From the NCBI GenBank assembly GCA_016200355.1, contig JACQEY010000111.1, positions 1-64,000 on the forward strand: a stretch of DNA of 64,000 bases, written 5' to 3'. How positions within the stretch are numbered: the stretch's first letter is position 1; each line of letters begins with the position of its first letter. The DNA is from Nitrospirota bacterium. GTDB lineage: Bacteria; Nitrospirota; Nitrospiria; Nitrospirales; Nitrospiraceae. Below, piece after piece: positions 30,163 to 38,477 of this stretch. The position numbers were made by a program, and so were the translations under genes. The notes under the pieces are model-generated. The model ran no database searches. It was given only the letters and a program-made list of their open reading frames with translations, and was not told the origin of the DNA.

Positions 30163-30786
30163 TTACGTCCGGAGATCGAGGGGGCTTCGGTTGACGATGG
30201 CCCGGAGAATATCGCTGGTTGTCAGAATGCCGACCGGGTGACGGGAGCTGTCGAGGATCGTAATCGCACTGACCTGTTCATCCAGCATGACATGGGCGAT
30301 CTCGCGGATATCCGTCGTCGGGGTTGCGGACAAGACCCGGCTGCTCATCACATGGGCGAGTTTGTGCCCGACGGACGGTCCCGGAGAATTGACGGATTCC
30401 AACTCATGCGCATAGGGCAGCAGGTCGTAGTTCGACACCATTCCGACTAACGTGCCATCAATCGACATTACAGGAAGATGTTGAATCCCCTTGTGCTTCA
30501 TGAGGCTCCATGCCTCCAGCAGCGTACGGTCGGACGGCAACCATATGACGGGCGAGGTCATTAAATCCTGTGCAAGGAGGGCCGGCTTCGATGCAGGGGC
30601 TTGGTTGACCTGTTGCTGGTAGGCCTGTTGAGCAAGGCGTGCTGCATGGTCGTCAGTCTGCCGCTCCTGACCCTTTGAGCGATCATCTCGACTAGCCGCA
30701 ACAACCTGTGCGGCTGGTGGGCGTGGAGCTACCGGTAGGGCAGGATGCATTTCGACGATGCCATCGACCGCACGTATAATCGGCAT
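30163..30786 (-). CDS. tandem CBS-domain protein
   Basis: A 207-residue protein. After a low-complexity N-terminal region rich in Ala, Gln and Arg come two CBS motifs: MTSPVIWLPSDRTLLEAWSL with HLPVMSIDGTLVGMVSNYDL, and MSSRVLSATPTTDIREIAHV with ILDSSRHPVGILTTSDILRA. CBS pairs bind adenine nucleotides and act as energy sensors. No fused effector domain is present. Confidence 0.88.
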   Translation of the reverse strand: MPIIRAVDGIVEMHPALPVAPRPPAAQVVAASRDDRSKGQERQTDDHAARLAQQAYQQQVNQAPASKPALLAQDLMTSPVIWLPSDRTLLEAWSLMKHKGIQHLPVMSIDGTLVGMVSNYDLLPYAHELESVNSPGPSVGHKLAHVMSSRVLSATPTTDIREIAHVMLDEQVSAITILDSSRHPVGILTTSDILRAIVNRSPLDLRT

Positions 30787-30944
30787 GGCTGACCTCGTAA
30801 CGTCTGTATCGGAGGCTAGCAGTAAGTACTTAAGCTGGGAAGAGTTTGCGTGGGCGACCGTTGAAGGCAAGTGGGGATCAGGATCGGAAACGAGAAGCAA
30901 GGGCCTGAGAGGGGACTACGGGCCAGCAAGGAATTGAAACAGCG

Positions 30945-31129
30945 GACAAGAGTGACCATCAACGATCATGGTCTCCAGGAAGATTGCCGTTGGTCTGACC
31001 CAGAGCCCGCAGTCGTCGTAGAGCGCGCGATAGACCACATATGCATGCCTGTTTCAGAAGGCCGAGCCCCTCTCAACACCTCATAATATTCCTGGGCATT
31101 ATGTGCCGATAGCGATGAGGTTGCACCAT
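30945..31129 (-). pseudogene. dead copy of the DUF1653 gene
   Basis: Read on the minus strand, MVQPHRYRH begins at 31129 as in the intact gene, but the frame breaks at once. Other frames then give EYYEVLRGARPSET and VYRALYDDCGLWVRPTAIF, colinear with the intact copy at 29742-29966. Several frameshifts and at least one short deletion inactivate it. The rest of the 390-bp interval 30787-31176 holds no other gene that I can see. Confidence 0.75.
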
Positions 31130-31176
31130 CGTGTATTCTTCCATTCCTGACTTCGTACTATAAACGGGAACGACCA

Positions 31177-31725
31177 ATGGAATCACAGAGTCAGGTTTCG
31201 ACGCGCAAGAGACATGACGTGATTGTCATCGGCGGTGGGTCGGCGGGCTATGCCGCGGCACGGACCGCGCGCGATGCCGGCGCCGACGTGGCGATTGTGG
31301 ATCAGGGTCCGCTTGGGGGATTCTGTATCCTGCGTGGCTGCATGCCGACAAAGGCCATTCTGCGTTCTGCCGAAGTCGTCTTTACCGATCCTCAGGTTGC
31401 GGTGCTGGGGCTCAATGAAACGTGTGCGAAGGCCGGGGAGATATCGTATCTCACGGCCTCCTATCCGTTCGTCGACCATGGCAAGGCGCTCTGTCTCGGT
31501 GCCACACAGGGGTTTGCAAAGTTGCTCGCGGCGTCTCAGACCGGTGAGATTCTTGGCGCGCAGATCGTCGGCCCGGAAGCAGGTGAACTGATTCACGAAC
31601 TGATCGCGGTGATGTATTACCATGGGACAGTGGCCGATCTCCTGCGCATGCCGCACTATCATCCCACGCTGGCGGAAATTGTGACCTATCCGGCGGAATC
31701 CATTGTCGAACGATTGGGCGCGTGA
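31177..31725 (+). CDS. pyridine nucleotide-disulfide oxidoreductase lacking its central NAD domain
   Basis: A 182-residue protein. Residues 1-62 are the start of the FAD domain of the dihydrolipoamide dehydrogenase/mercuric reductase family: VIVIGGGSAGYAAARTA and the redox-active GGFCILRGCMPTKA with the CxxxxC pair. Residues from about 63 are the C-terminal dimerisation domain: FTDPQVAVLGLNE, GEILGAQIVGPEAGELIHE, MPHYHPTLAEIV. Normal family members have ~450 residues, so about 260 residues (rest of FAD domain and NAD domain) are missing, in frame. It is probably a non-functional remnant, though it remains open and intact at both ends. Confidence 0.75.
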   Translation: MESQSQVSTRKRHDVIVIGGGSAGYAAARTARDAGADVAIVDQGPLGGFCILRGCMPTKAILRSAEVVFTDPQVAVLGLNETCAKAGEISYLTASYPFVDHGKALCLGATQGFAKLLAASQTGEILGAQIVGPEAGELIHELIAVMYYHGTVADLLRMPHYHPTLAEIVTYPAESIVERLGA

Positions 31726-31876
31726 GGAAGAGACTCTGTGTACTTGCGCTCAACTATTTTCCCTCGCGCTTTGAGACTGACCGCCGTTTCAGGCATCACG
31801 GTTTCCGAGGAGGCGGGAGGATCTTGCCAATGCCCTGTTGAACCGGCAGCGCCATCCAGTGTAGCGTACCCCTGCT

Positions 31877-32119
31877 ATGGCGATGCACAATAGTCCGGCT
31901 TCCAGTAGTTTGCGTACGAAAGGTATGATCGCGCGATTTGTGGGGATCGTGGCGATCGCGCTTGGGTTCGTCGTAGGGATCTATGGACTGGAAGACACAG
32001 GAACGCAGTGGATAAACACGGCGTTGGGCCTGCTGGTCACCGGCATGTTGGCTCAAGGCTATGCGCTGTATTGCTCCGTGAAGCGCATGCAAGAGATCAA
32101 GGGCCAGCCTAAGTTATGA
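31877..32119 (+). CDS. small two-helix membrane protein
   Basis: An 80-residue protein with two hydrophobic segments (FVGIVAIALGFVVGIYGL and TALGLLVTGMLAQGYALYC) and a basic C-terminus. No family recognised. The stop overlaps the ATG of the next gene by 4 bp, indicating an operon with the lipoprotein that follows. Confidence 0.65.
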   Translation: MAMHNSPASSSLRTKGMIARFVGIVAIALGFVVGIYGLEDTGTQWINTALGLLVTGMLAQGYALYCSVKRMQEIKGQPKL

Positions 32120-32538
32120 AACAAGTGCATCAGTACCTGTTCACATTCTGGATGCTCCTCATCGCAGGGGCGATGCTCGCCTGCGGAGGTCCGTGGCGCG
32201 ACGGCTATTTCAGGAAGGGTGTGGATCGACTGACGCAAGACGAGGTGACGGAGAAGTTCGGGCCGCCCCATACGGTGAAGAAGCCTGTTCTCGGGGGGGA
32301 TTCGGTTTGGACCTATCGCGTGCCCTTGGCCGAAAAGGAATTGAGCTCGTTGCATTTTGCTGGTCTGGCCAACGCCACCACGCAAGCCACCTCGTTGATG
32401 GGAAAGCCTGGGGAAGGGCCCAAAGAAATGTTGTATTGCTATCGCTATACCCTGACCTTCGACGAACAGAAGATTCTGAAACAGTGGAAACGCGAAGAAT
32501 GTGTACCGGGAACCCATGATACGCTCAACGCCAATTAA
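32116..32538 (+). CDS. lipoprotein, SmpA/OmlA-like
   Basis: A 140-residue lipoprotein: leader FWMLLIAGAMLACGG with the lipobox Cys, then LTQDEVTEKFGPPHTVKKP, which is the 'transition to cysteine-poor' motif style seen in SmpA/BamE-like domains (LTKeqV...lG.P), and VWTYRVPLAEKE. It is probably an envelope protein. It overlaps the small membrane protein upstream. Assignment to the BamE/OmlA fold is tentative. Confidence 0.6.
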   Translation: MKQVHQYLFTFWMLLIAGAMLACGGPWRDGYFRKGVDRLTQDEVTEKFGPPHTVKKPVLGGDSVWTYRVPLAEKELSSLHFAGLANATTQATSLMGKPGEGPKEMLYCYRYTLTFDEQKILKQWKREECVPGTHDTLNAN

Positions 32539-32656
32539 TGTTCTGGTGCGGTAATCCTGCCTGCTTAGTTGTGCACATCGATAGCTCAGCTGTGTTCGAC
32601 GAGCTCACCACGCTGATGCTCTTTCTCCTTATCGTGGGGCGTTGATCGTCCAAGCG

Positions 32657-33170
32657 ATGTCAAAGAATCCGACCCTCTCGACGGAAGCGACACGTCGATG
32701 GGCGGTCTCCGTCCGCAATAGTACGGTGTTTGTGTTGCTGGCGGGGTTGGTCTTCATCTGGGCGCACGAACTTCTCTGCTGGCGATCACGTTCAGATCGC
32801 CGGTCATCGCGGCGCGATCTTGGATCATGACATCTTTGCGACAAGCACCTTGAGAGCGGGCCGAGCCGAGCTTCGCATCTCTATATCGGGCGCGTGACGG
32901 TGCTTCCGAACAGCTTGCCGTTTACGAATCCCTTGGTAAAAGAGAATCCAGGCAGGAGTAAGGGCTCTATGTTCTTGCAATTCCCCTCAGGGCCAATGAC
33001 AACTGGCGGAACGTCGAACGGCGTCTGCTCGATGCAGCAAAGACGCAGCAAAAGCCAAAGTCAGAGAGGCCAAGGGCGACGCTCAGTCGATGGGGCAAGA
33101 CATGATGGCTGCAGTTCCGGCAGCCCCTGCTCTTACTGCCGCGCGATAAACTCTTGCCATCGCGCCAGTA
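32657..33170 (+). pseudogene. MscS-family mechanosensitive channel, broken
   Basis: Pieces in three frames line up with an MscS-like channel: RRWAVSVRNSTVFVLLAGLV plus FIWAHELL (helix), then QIAGHRGAILDHDIFATSTL, then SGPSRASHLYIGRVTVLPNS and LPFTNPLVKENP, then YVLAIPLRANDNWR and ERRLLDAAKT. These are colinear with the beta domain of MscS-type proteins, but the N-terminus and pore helix are lost and at least three frameshifts are present. The interval 32539-33371 contains no intact gene; 33171-33371 shows nothing I can name. Confidence 0.7.
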
Positions 33171-33371
33171 GATTGCCCGGCCCTCGGGATGTCTTTCCTC
33201 TTGAGGGCCGCTCTATGCTGGGAACCTCTGGGCTCGCGATCGGGCGTGGAATATTTCTTCGGAGCGCAACTCCCCCGCCAACTGCTCATCGGCAAGATCT
33301 CTCGTCTTGTTCCTCTGAGGGCCTTTTGCTAGGATGCGGCGGCCTGAGTAACGATATCGATGGGTTCCTGA

Positions 33372-34145
33372 ATGAAGGTCGCCACGTTCAACGTCAATTC
33401 TCTCCGCAAGCGTTTGCCGATCGTGCTCGAATGGCTTGCTCAACAGAAACCGGATGTACTCTGTCTTCAAGAAACCAAGGTCCAAGACAGCGAGTTTCCA
33501 TTGCTGGCATTGGCGGAATCCGGATACGAAATCACCTATAGGGGAATGAAGTCGTACAACGGCGTCGCGACATTGAGCCGGGAGAAGCCGGACGCGGTAG
33601 CCTACGGGTTTGACGATGGGGGCGATTCGGAGGACGCGCGGCTCCTGCGCGTGGTGATCAAGGGGATTCCTATTGTGAATACCTATGTCCCGCAGGGCTT
33701 CGAGATCGACTCACCCAAGTATCAATACAAGCTTGGTTGGTACGATCGACTCCGCAAGTATTTTGAGAAGCATCTGTCGCCGAACAAACCGGCTATCTGG
33801 TGCGGTGACATGAATGTCGCTCCGAGGCCGATGGACGTGCACAGCCCTGAAAAACATCTCAAGCATGTCTGCTATCACGAAGATGCGCGACGGGTGTATG
33901 AAAGCACCTTGGCGTGGGGATTTCAGGACGTGTTCGTGAAACTCTATCCAGACCGGCAGCAGTATACGTTTTGGGATTACCGGGCGCCTGGCTCGTTGGA
34001 AGCGAATAGAGGCTGGCGCATCGACCATATTCTGGCGACGGCCTCGTTGGCAGGGCACTGTGTCAGGGTAGAGGTGGACGTCGAGCCGCGGCGAGCGAAA
34101 GACCCCTCAGATCACACATTCTTATGGGCGGAGTTTTCGGTCTAA
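33372..34145 (+). CDS. xthA: exodeoxyribonuclease III
   Basis: A 257-residue EEP-family nuclease. KVATFNVNSLRKRLP, CLQETKVQD (metal Glu), WCGDMNVAPRPMDVH and the C-terminal WRIDHILATASL with DPSDHTFLW provide all catalytic residues. It is the major AP endonuclease and 3'-repair exonuclease. It is alone on its transcript. Confidence 0.95.
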   Translation: MKVATFNVNSLRKRLPIVLEWLAQQKPDVLCLQETKVQDSEFPLLALAESGYEITYRGMKSYNGVATLSREKPDAVAYGFDDGGDSEDARLLRVVIKGIPIVNTYVPQGFEIDSPKYQYKLGWYDRLRKYFEKHLSPNKPAIWCGDMNVAPRPMDVHSPEKHLKHVCYHEDARRVYESTLAWGFQDVFVKLYPDRQQYTFWDYRAPGSLEANRGWRIDHILATASLAGHCVRVEVDVEPRRAKDPSDHTFLWAEFSV

Positions 34146-34235
34146 CCACGAGCGCAACGTCCACACCTGCCTCGTTCGGTCGATTCGGTAAGTCATCCGC
34201 ACCGACCGAACTGGCTCACGAGTTCGAACGAACCA

Positions 34236-34406
34236 TTACGCCGCATTCAGAACCCGCTGCTTCGCACGCAACGGGATGACGCGATTCTGTTCAATCAATG
34301 GATCGAGGACCAGTCCGCAATTGATACAGCGCAGCACTGCAGCTTCCTGCGAAAACTCCGGTCGCCACTCTTTCACCATCAGCCCTTTGCATTTTTGACA
34401 AGTCAT
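34236..34406 (-). CDS. small zinc-ribbon protein (56 aa)
   Basis: A 56-residue frame on the minus strand starting with MTCQKCKGLM and containing LRCINCGLVLDP: two CxxC pairs 22 residues apart form a zinc ribbon. GGGGGTGAG lies just upstream of the ATG. Tiny proteins of this design are frequent in Nitrospira-like genomes. Role unknown; nucleic-acid or protein binding is possible. Confidence 0.7.
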   Translation of the reverse strand: MTCQKCKGLMVKEWRPEFSQEAAVLRCINCGLVLDPLIEQNRVIPLRAKQRVLNAA

Positions 34407-34518
34407 CGTGCTCACCCCCTGCTTTCATGTGTTCCAGCGCCGACAAGTCGGCCTTTCACAAGGCAAACTCTAACATTGCAAGATTAATAAGGTGTTAACT
34501 GGCAGTTAAAACTCTCTA

Positions 34519-35814
34519 ATGTCTATACATGACGACATGCATGATGTTGCGGTGGTCGGTGCAGGCGCAGCAGGGCTGGCAGCCTCGATCTTCGCGGCAG
34601 AGACGGCTGTGAGGGGCGATCGTGAGCAGAGGATCGTGCTGCTCGATGGCGCGAAGACGATCGGGGCCAAGATCCTCGTGTCGGGAGGAGGACGCTGTAA
34701 CGTCACGCACGAGGTCGTCACCCCCACCGACTACTTTGGCAATCGCCGGATCATCAAGAACGTGCTGGCGGCGTTCTCCGTCGAGCAGGCCGTGACGTGG
34801 TTTGCCTCGTTAGGGGTCGCGCTCAAGCGCGAAGAGACGGGGAAGCTCTTTCCCGTCACGGACAAGGCGCGAACTGTCCTAAACGCACTTGTCGATCGCT
34901 GTCATAAACTGGGCGTGGCCATCTGTCCAGACCATCGAGTGACAGATATCGTCTCTCACCCCGGCTCAGAAGCCGGCTTCGTCATTCACCATCTCCATGG
35001 AAGTGTGCTAGCGAAGAAAGTCATTTTGGCAACCGGGGGCCGATCGGTCCCCAAATCTGGGAGCGACGGGTTTGGGTATAGCCTCGCCCGGCGACTCGGC
35101 CATCATGTGACGGCCACCGTCCCGGCGCTCGTGCCGCTGATGCTCGACGACCGGATGTTTCACCAGACACTCTCCGGTCTCTCGCATGACATCGAGTTGA
35201 CCACGGTGGTGAAGGGTCGTCATGTCGATTGCCGGACGGGGAGTTTGCTCTGGACCCACTTGGGGATCAGTGGGCCAGTGGTCATGGACGCGAGTCGCTT
35301 CTGGTGCCTGGCACAGGCGCACAAAGACGTCGTGGCCGTCTATGGGAATTTCCTGCCGGGTCAGACCCAAGAGCAGGTGCGGCAGTGGTTCAGGGAGCAG
35401 GTGCAGGACAACCCCCGACGATCACTGCTGAAGACATGGGCTCAACAGATACCAGAGAGATGTGTTGAGGCGCTCTGTGCCCACGCCGAGTGTGATCCCA
35501 CGACAGCGGCCGCACAACTGCCGCGAAAAGACCGAGATCGTCTGCTCGCCGTACTGACCAAGTTCAAATTCCCAATCAAACACGATCGAGGCTGGAACTA
35601 TGCCGAGGTCACAGCTGGTGGAGTCCCACTCGAAGAGGTCAATTTCAGGACGATGGAATCCAAGCTGGTGCCGGGTCTCTACCTAATCGGAGAGATCCTT
35701 GACTGCGACGGCCGGATTGGCGGGTTCAACTTTCAATGGGCTTGGGCGACAGGCTATCTGGCTGGCCGGGCGGTTTCCACACGTGTGTGTGCTGACAGCG
35801 AGGCTCACCGATGA
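34519..35814 (+). CDS. BaiN/HI0933-family flavoprotein
   Basis: A 431-residue FAD enzyme. DVAVVGAGAAGLAASIF is the dinucleotide site; ILVSGGGRCNVTHE and the C-terminal ILDCDGRIGGFNFQWAWATG are family hallmarks of the HI0933/BaiN group. Members include flavoproteins of unknown substrate and gut bile-acid 7-dehydroxylation enzymes. The 98 bp before it are AT-rich. Confidence 0.9.
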   Translation: MSIHDDMHDVAVVGAGAAGLAASIFAAETAVRGDREQRIVLLDGAKTIGAKILVSGGGRCNVTHEVVTPTDYFGNRRIIKNVLAAFSVEQAVTWFASLGVALKREETGKLFPVTDKARTVLNALVDRCHKLGVAICPDHRVTDIVSHPGSEAGFVIHHLHGSVLAKKVILATGGRSVPKSGSDGFGYSLARRLGHHVTATVPALVPLMLDDRMFHQTLSGLSHDIELTTVVKGRHVDCRTGSLLWTHLGISGPVVMDASRFWCLAQAHKDVVAVYGNFLPGQTQEQVRQWFREQVQDNPRRSLLKTWAQQIPERCVEALCAHAECDPTTAAAQLPRKDRDRLLAVLTKFKFPIKHDRGWNYAEVTAGGVPLEEVNFRTMESKLVPGLYLIGEILDCDGRIGGFNFQWAWATGYLAGRAVSTRVCADSEAHR

Positions 35815-35952
35815 AGGTCCTGTTTCTCCCAACATGGCTTCCGCACGGAACCTTCGATTTCTTGACAGGGAGAAGGAGATCATCTATCCGTGGATATGAG
35901 AGAGCCGGTCTGTCGGCGAGTCCGAGCACGGGAATGAGAAGGAACCGATGAT

Positions 35953-36471
35953 ATGAGCCGCATCCTGAGCTGTCCACGCTGCCAGCAGCACGCTCTCTTG
36001 CGGTCTCACCCGCAATCGCCACGCGAGCATCTCGCCTCCTTCCTCTTCGTGGCGCCATTCCGCTGTCCATCGTGCAGTCACCGCTTTCTGGCGTCCCGTC
36101 TTTGGCTGGACCATTCCACGCATCCGATCGATCGCCGCGAACACCTCAGGATTCCCGTGCGACTCTACCTCTCGTTCTCCGGGGGCAAGGTTCGTGGTGA
36201 GGGAACCGTGCTCGATCTCTCGATGGGCGGCTGTATCATCAAGAGTGAAACGCAGGTCCATGCGAATGACATCTTCTATCTGCGATTATCCCTTGACGAC
36301 ACCGAGTCTCCTCTTGAAGTAGCCGGAATGGTCCATTCTATCAGCGCTCGCGGCATCGCCTTCAAGTTCCTTAGAGCTGCGCAAGAGAACAAGCGCCTGC
36401 TTGCTTTTGTCCAAGCCCAGACACCGGATCAGCCTGACAAATCCTCTGGTAAAGTCGGTGTCGCTGCCTGA
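35953..36471 (+). CDS. zinc-finger plus PilZ-domain protein
   Basis: A 172-residue protein. The N-terminus ILSCPRCQQHALLRSH plus FRCPSCSHRF forms a four-Cys zinc finger; the rest is PilZ, with DRREHLRIPVRLYLSF (RxxxR box) and VLDLSMGGCIIKS (DxSxxG box). The fusion suggests a cyclic-di-GMP-controlled adaptor binding a partner through the finger. Confidence 0.82.
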   Translation: MSRILSCPRCQQHALLRSHPQSPREHLASFLFVAPFRCPSCSHRFLASRLWLDHSTHPIDRREHLRIPVRLYLSFSGGKVRGEGTVLDLSMGGCIIKSETQVHANDIFYLRLSLDDTESPLEVAGMVHSISARGIAFKFLRAAQENKRLLAFVQAQTPDQPDKSSGKVGVAA

Positions 36472-36562
36472 ACAAGCAGGCGAATCCCTTACTCGCCATA
36501 CCATCGTTACCCAAACAGGGTTAGACGTGATTGGCAAGCTGCGGAAAAGCTAATGTGGCAGG

Positions 36563-36907
36563 CTAGATCGGGTTTTCCCAGGCAGAATGTAGCGGATGGT
36601 TGTTGATCAGTTCCTCGTGTGCGGCAAGGTCATAGGGTTCTATGGTGATGTCCTTCTCGTCGAGCGGCTCCGGGCAGGCAGGGGAACAGAGATAGGTCCG
36701 ATACGATTCAGCTTTCTCCTTCGTGGCAAACCGGCACAGCCCATATTCCGGCATCCCGGATGAGGGGTACCAAAACGCCAGTTCAATTGCACTCCCTTGG
36801 TAGATGCCGAGGGTGCGATGTGTGATCTGAAATCCGCCTGGCAGATGTGAAGAGGGTTCAAGCGACACCGGACGGTCTTGCCTCCGTATCATAATGGTTT
36901 TTCTCAT
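36563..36907 (-). CDS. hypothetical protein (114 aa)
   Basis: Divergent from lemA with 57 bp between the starts. The product has no membrane segment; it contains HRTLGIYQGSAIELAFWYPS and CSPACPEPLDEKDITIEPY. No family recognised. ATG 36892 is an alternative start. A stray repeat end (GCAAGCTGCGGAAAAGC) lies just downstream at about 36533. Confidence 0.5.
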   Translation of the reverse strand: MRKTIMIRRQDRPVSLEPSSHLPGGFQITHRTLGIYQGSAIELAFWYPSSGMPEYGLCRFATKEKAESYRTYLCSPACPEPLDEKDITIEPYDLAAHEELINNHPLHSAWENPI

Positions 36908-36964
36908 GATAGCATGAGCGATACCCTGTGCTATAGACCCGCACAGGCCAGAAGGAGGATAGCC

Positions 36965-37567
36965 ATGGGCCGTCGCATTTCGGTCTTCACCACCATCGCC
37001 ATCACGGTTTTGTTCGTCGGACTCTCGGGGTGCGGCTACAACGAACTCCAGGGATTAGATGAAGACACCAAAGCCGCCTGGAGCGAAGTGGTCAATCAGT
37101 ACCAGCGGAGGGCCGATCTGATCCCAAACCTGGTCGCGACTGTCAAAGGCTATGCCGCGCATGAGAAGGATACGCTTGAATGGGTGGTGCAGGCACGTGC
37201 GCAAGCCACGGGGATTCAAGTGACGCCTGAAACATTAAAAGATCCGGCCGCCTTCGAACAATTCCAAAAGGCGCAGGCTGGCCTCACGTCAGCGTTAGGC
37301 CGCCTCATCGCCATTGCGGAGAATTATCCTAATCTGAAAGCCGACCAGAACTTCCGTGATCTCCAGAGTCAGCTTGAAGGGACAGAGAATCGGATCGCGG
37401 TCGCGCGCAAGCGCTACATTGAGAAAGTGGCTGAGTACAACAAAGGCGTCCGCTATTTCCCTACGAACTTGACGGCCAAGTTCCTCCTCCATATGGAAGA
37501 GAAGCCGAACTTTACCGTGGCGGATGAAAAGGCTGTGGCCAAGCCGCCCGAAGTCAAATTTAACTGA
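36965..37567 (+). CDS. lemA: LemA family protein
   Basis: A 200-residue LemA protein with an N-terminal lipobox-like leader (ITVLFVGLSGCGYNELQ) and the diagnostic WSEVVNQYQRRADLIPNLV, followed by long helices. LemA genes nearly always precede TPM-domain genes, as here. GAAGGAGGAT precedes the ATG. The trio may build an envelope-stress or quality-control complex, but the function of LemA is not settled. Confidence 0.92.
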   Translation: MGRRISVFTTIAITVLFVGLSGCGYNELQGLDEDTKAAWSEVVNQYQRRADLIPNLVATVKGYAAHEKDTLEWVVQARAQATGIQVTPETLKDPAAFEQFQKAQAGLTSALGRLIAIAENYPNLKADQNFRDLQSQLEGTENRIAVARKRYIEKVAEYNKGVRYFPTNLTAKFLLHMEEKPNFTVADEKAVAKPPEVKFN

Positions 37568-37595
37568 GTTCACGTATTCGATGGAAGCCCTCAAC

Positions 37596-38477
37596 ATGAG
37601 CCGTGTCTGGCGAGAGCCGGCGCGGCTCATGGTCTTTCTCGGGGTGATGTTCGCTGCGGCCTCAGCCTGGCCGCTTGACGTGCCGCCACTTACAGGCCGC
37701 GTCGTGGATCTTGCGCATATACTTCCCCCCGATGTCGCCACCTCGCTCACCCACGACCTCGAAGCCCACGAGACGAAAACCAGCAATCAAGTTTCCGTAC
37801 TGATTCTGCCATCGCTCGAAGGCGAACCGCTCGAATCTTTCTCTCATCGCGTCGGTACCACCTGGAAGCTCGGCCACAAGGGTACTGATAACGGCGTGCT
37901 GCTGCTCATCGCTCTGCGCGAGAGAAAAGTGCGTATCGAAGTTGGGTATGGCCTCGAAGGCACCTTGACGGATCTCCGTTCCGCCCACATCATTCGGCAG
38001 GAAATCGTGCCACGGTTTCGAAGCGGAGATCTGCCGGGCGGCATCGCCGCAGGGGTCCAGGCCATTCTCGATACCATTGAAGGCACCTACAAGGCTGAAG
38101 AGGTGCTGCCGGGTCACGACCGTTCTGGCCAAGAGCCGACGGCCTTTGAGTATGTGATCATCGGGATCGTCGTCGGAACCCTGGCCGGTATCGTGTTAAG
38201 CCATGGACTTCAACGCACCCGTGCATTGATCGGGAGCCTGCTCGCATTCCTCGTCGCGCAATTCGCGAGTGTGGGGTTAGGGCTTGCCGCAGCCGGGATA
38301 ACGGCTTTCTTACTTTGGTTGATGCTGCAAGCGAATCGCAGCGGAGGCCGGCGTGGGGGGCGGGGAGATGGTATCGTGATAGGCCCTGGAGAGGGATTCG
38401 GCGGTTCATTTGGCGGCGGAGGATTCAGCGGCGGGGGCGGTTCATTTGGCGGTGGCGGTGCCTCAGGAGGTTGGTAG
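37596..38477 (+). CDS. TPM-domain membrane protein with glycine-rich tail
   Basis: A ~293-residue protein. A signal sequence is followed by a TPM_phosphatase domain (LTGRVVDLAHILPPDV, NQVSVLILPSLEGEPLESF, DNGVLLLIALRERKVRIEVG), two membrane helices and a C-terminal run of GGGxFGGGG repeats, the usual layout of LemA-associated TPM proteins. ATG 37596 with GGAAG upstream is preferred; 37581 is possible. Confidence 0.88.
   Translation: MSRVWREPARLMVFLGVMFAAASAWPLDVPPLTGRVVDLAHILPPDVATSLTHDLEAHETKTSNQVSVLILPSLEGEPLESFSHRVGTTWKLGHKGTDNGVLLLIALRERKVRIEVGYGLEGTLTDLRSAHIIRQEIVPRFRSGDLPGGIAAGVQAILDTIEGTYKAEEVLPGHDRSGQEPTAFEYVIIGIVVGTLAGIVLSHGLQRTRALIGSLLAFLVAQFASVGLGLAAAGITAFLLWLMLQANRSGGRRGGRGDGIVIGPGEGFGGSFGGGGFSGGGGSFGGGGASGGW

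Noticed and set aside
29607-30194. 195-codon plus-strand frame over the DUF1653 gene
   Set aside because: It gains apparent support from a similar piece at 30871-31086, but that is only because the DUF1653 gene on the other strand is duplicated.
32894-33541. 215-codon plus-strand frame
   Set aside because: Low-complexity Ser/Arg-rich shadow over the MscS relic and the start of xthA.
34190-34240. tRNA-like GTTCGAA word near 34211
   Set aside because: No cloverleaf arms or acceptor stem around it.
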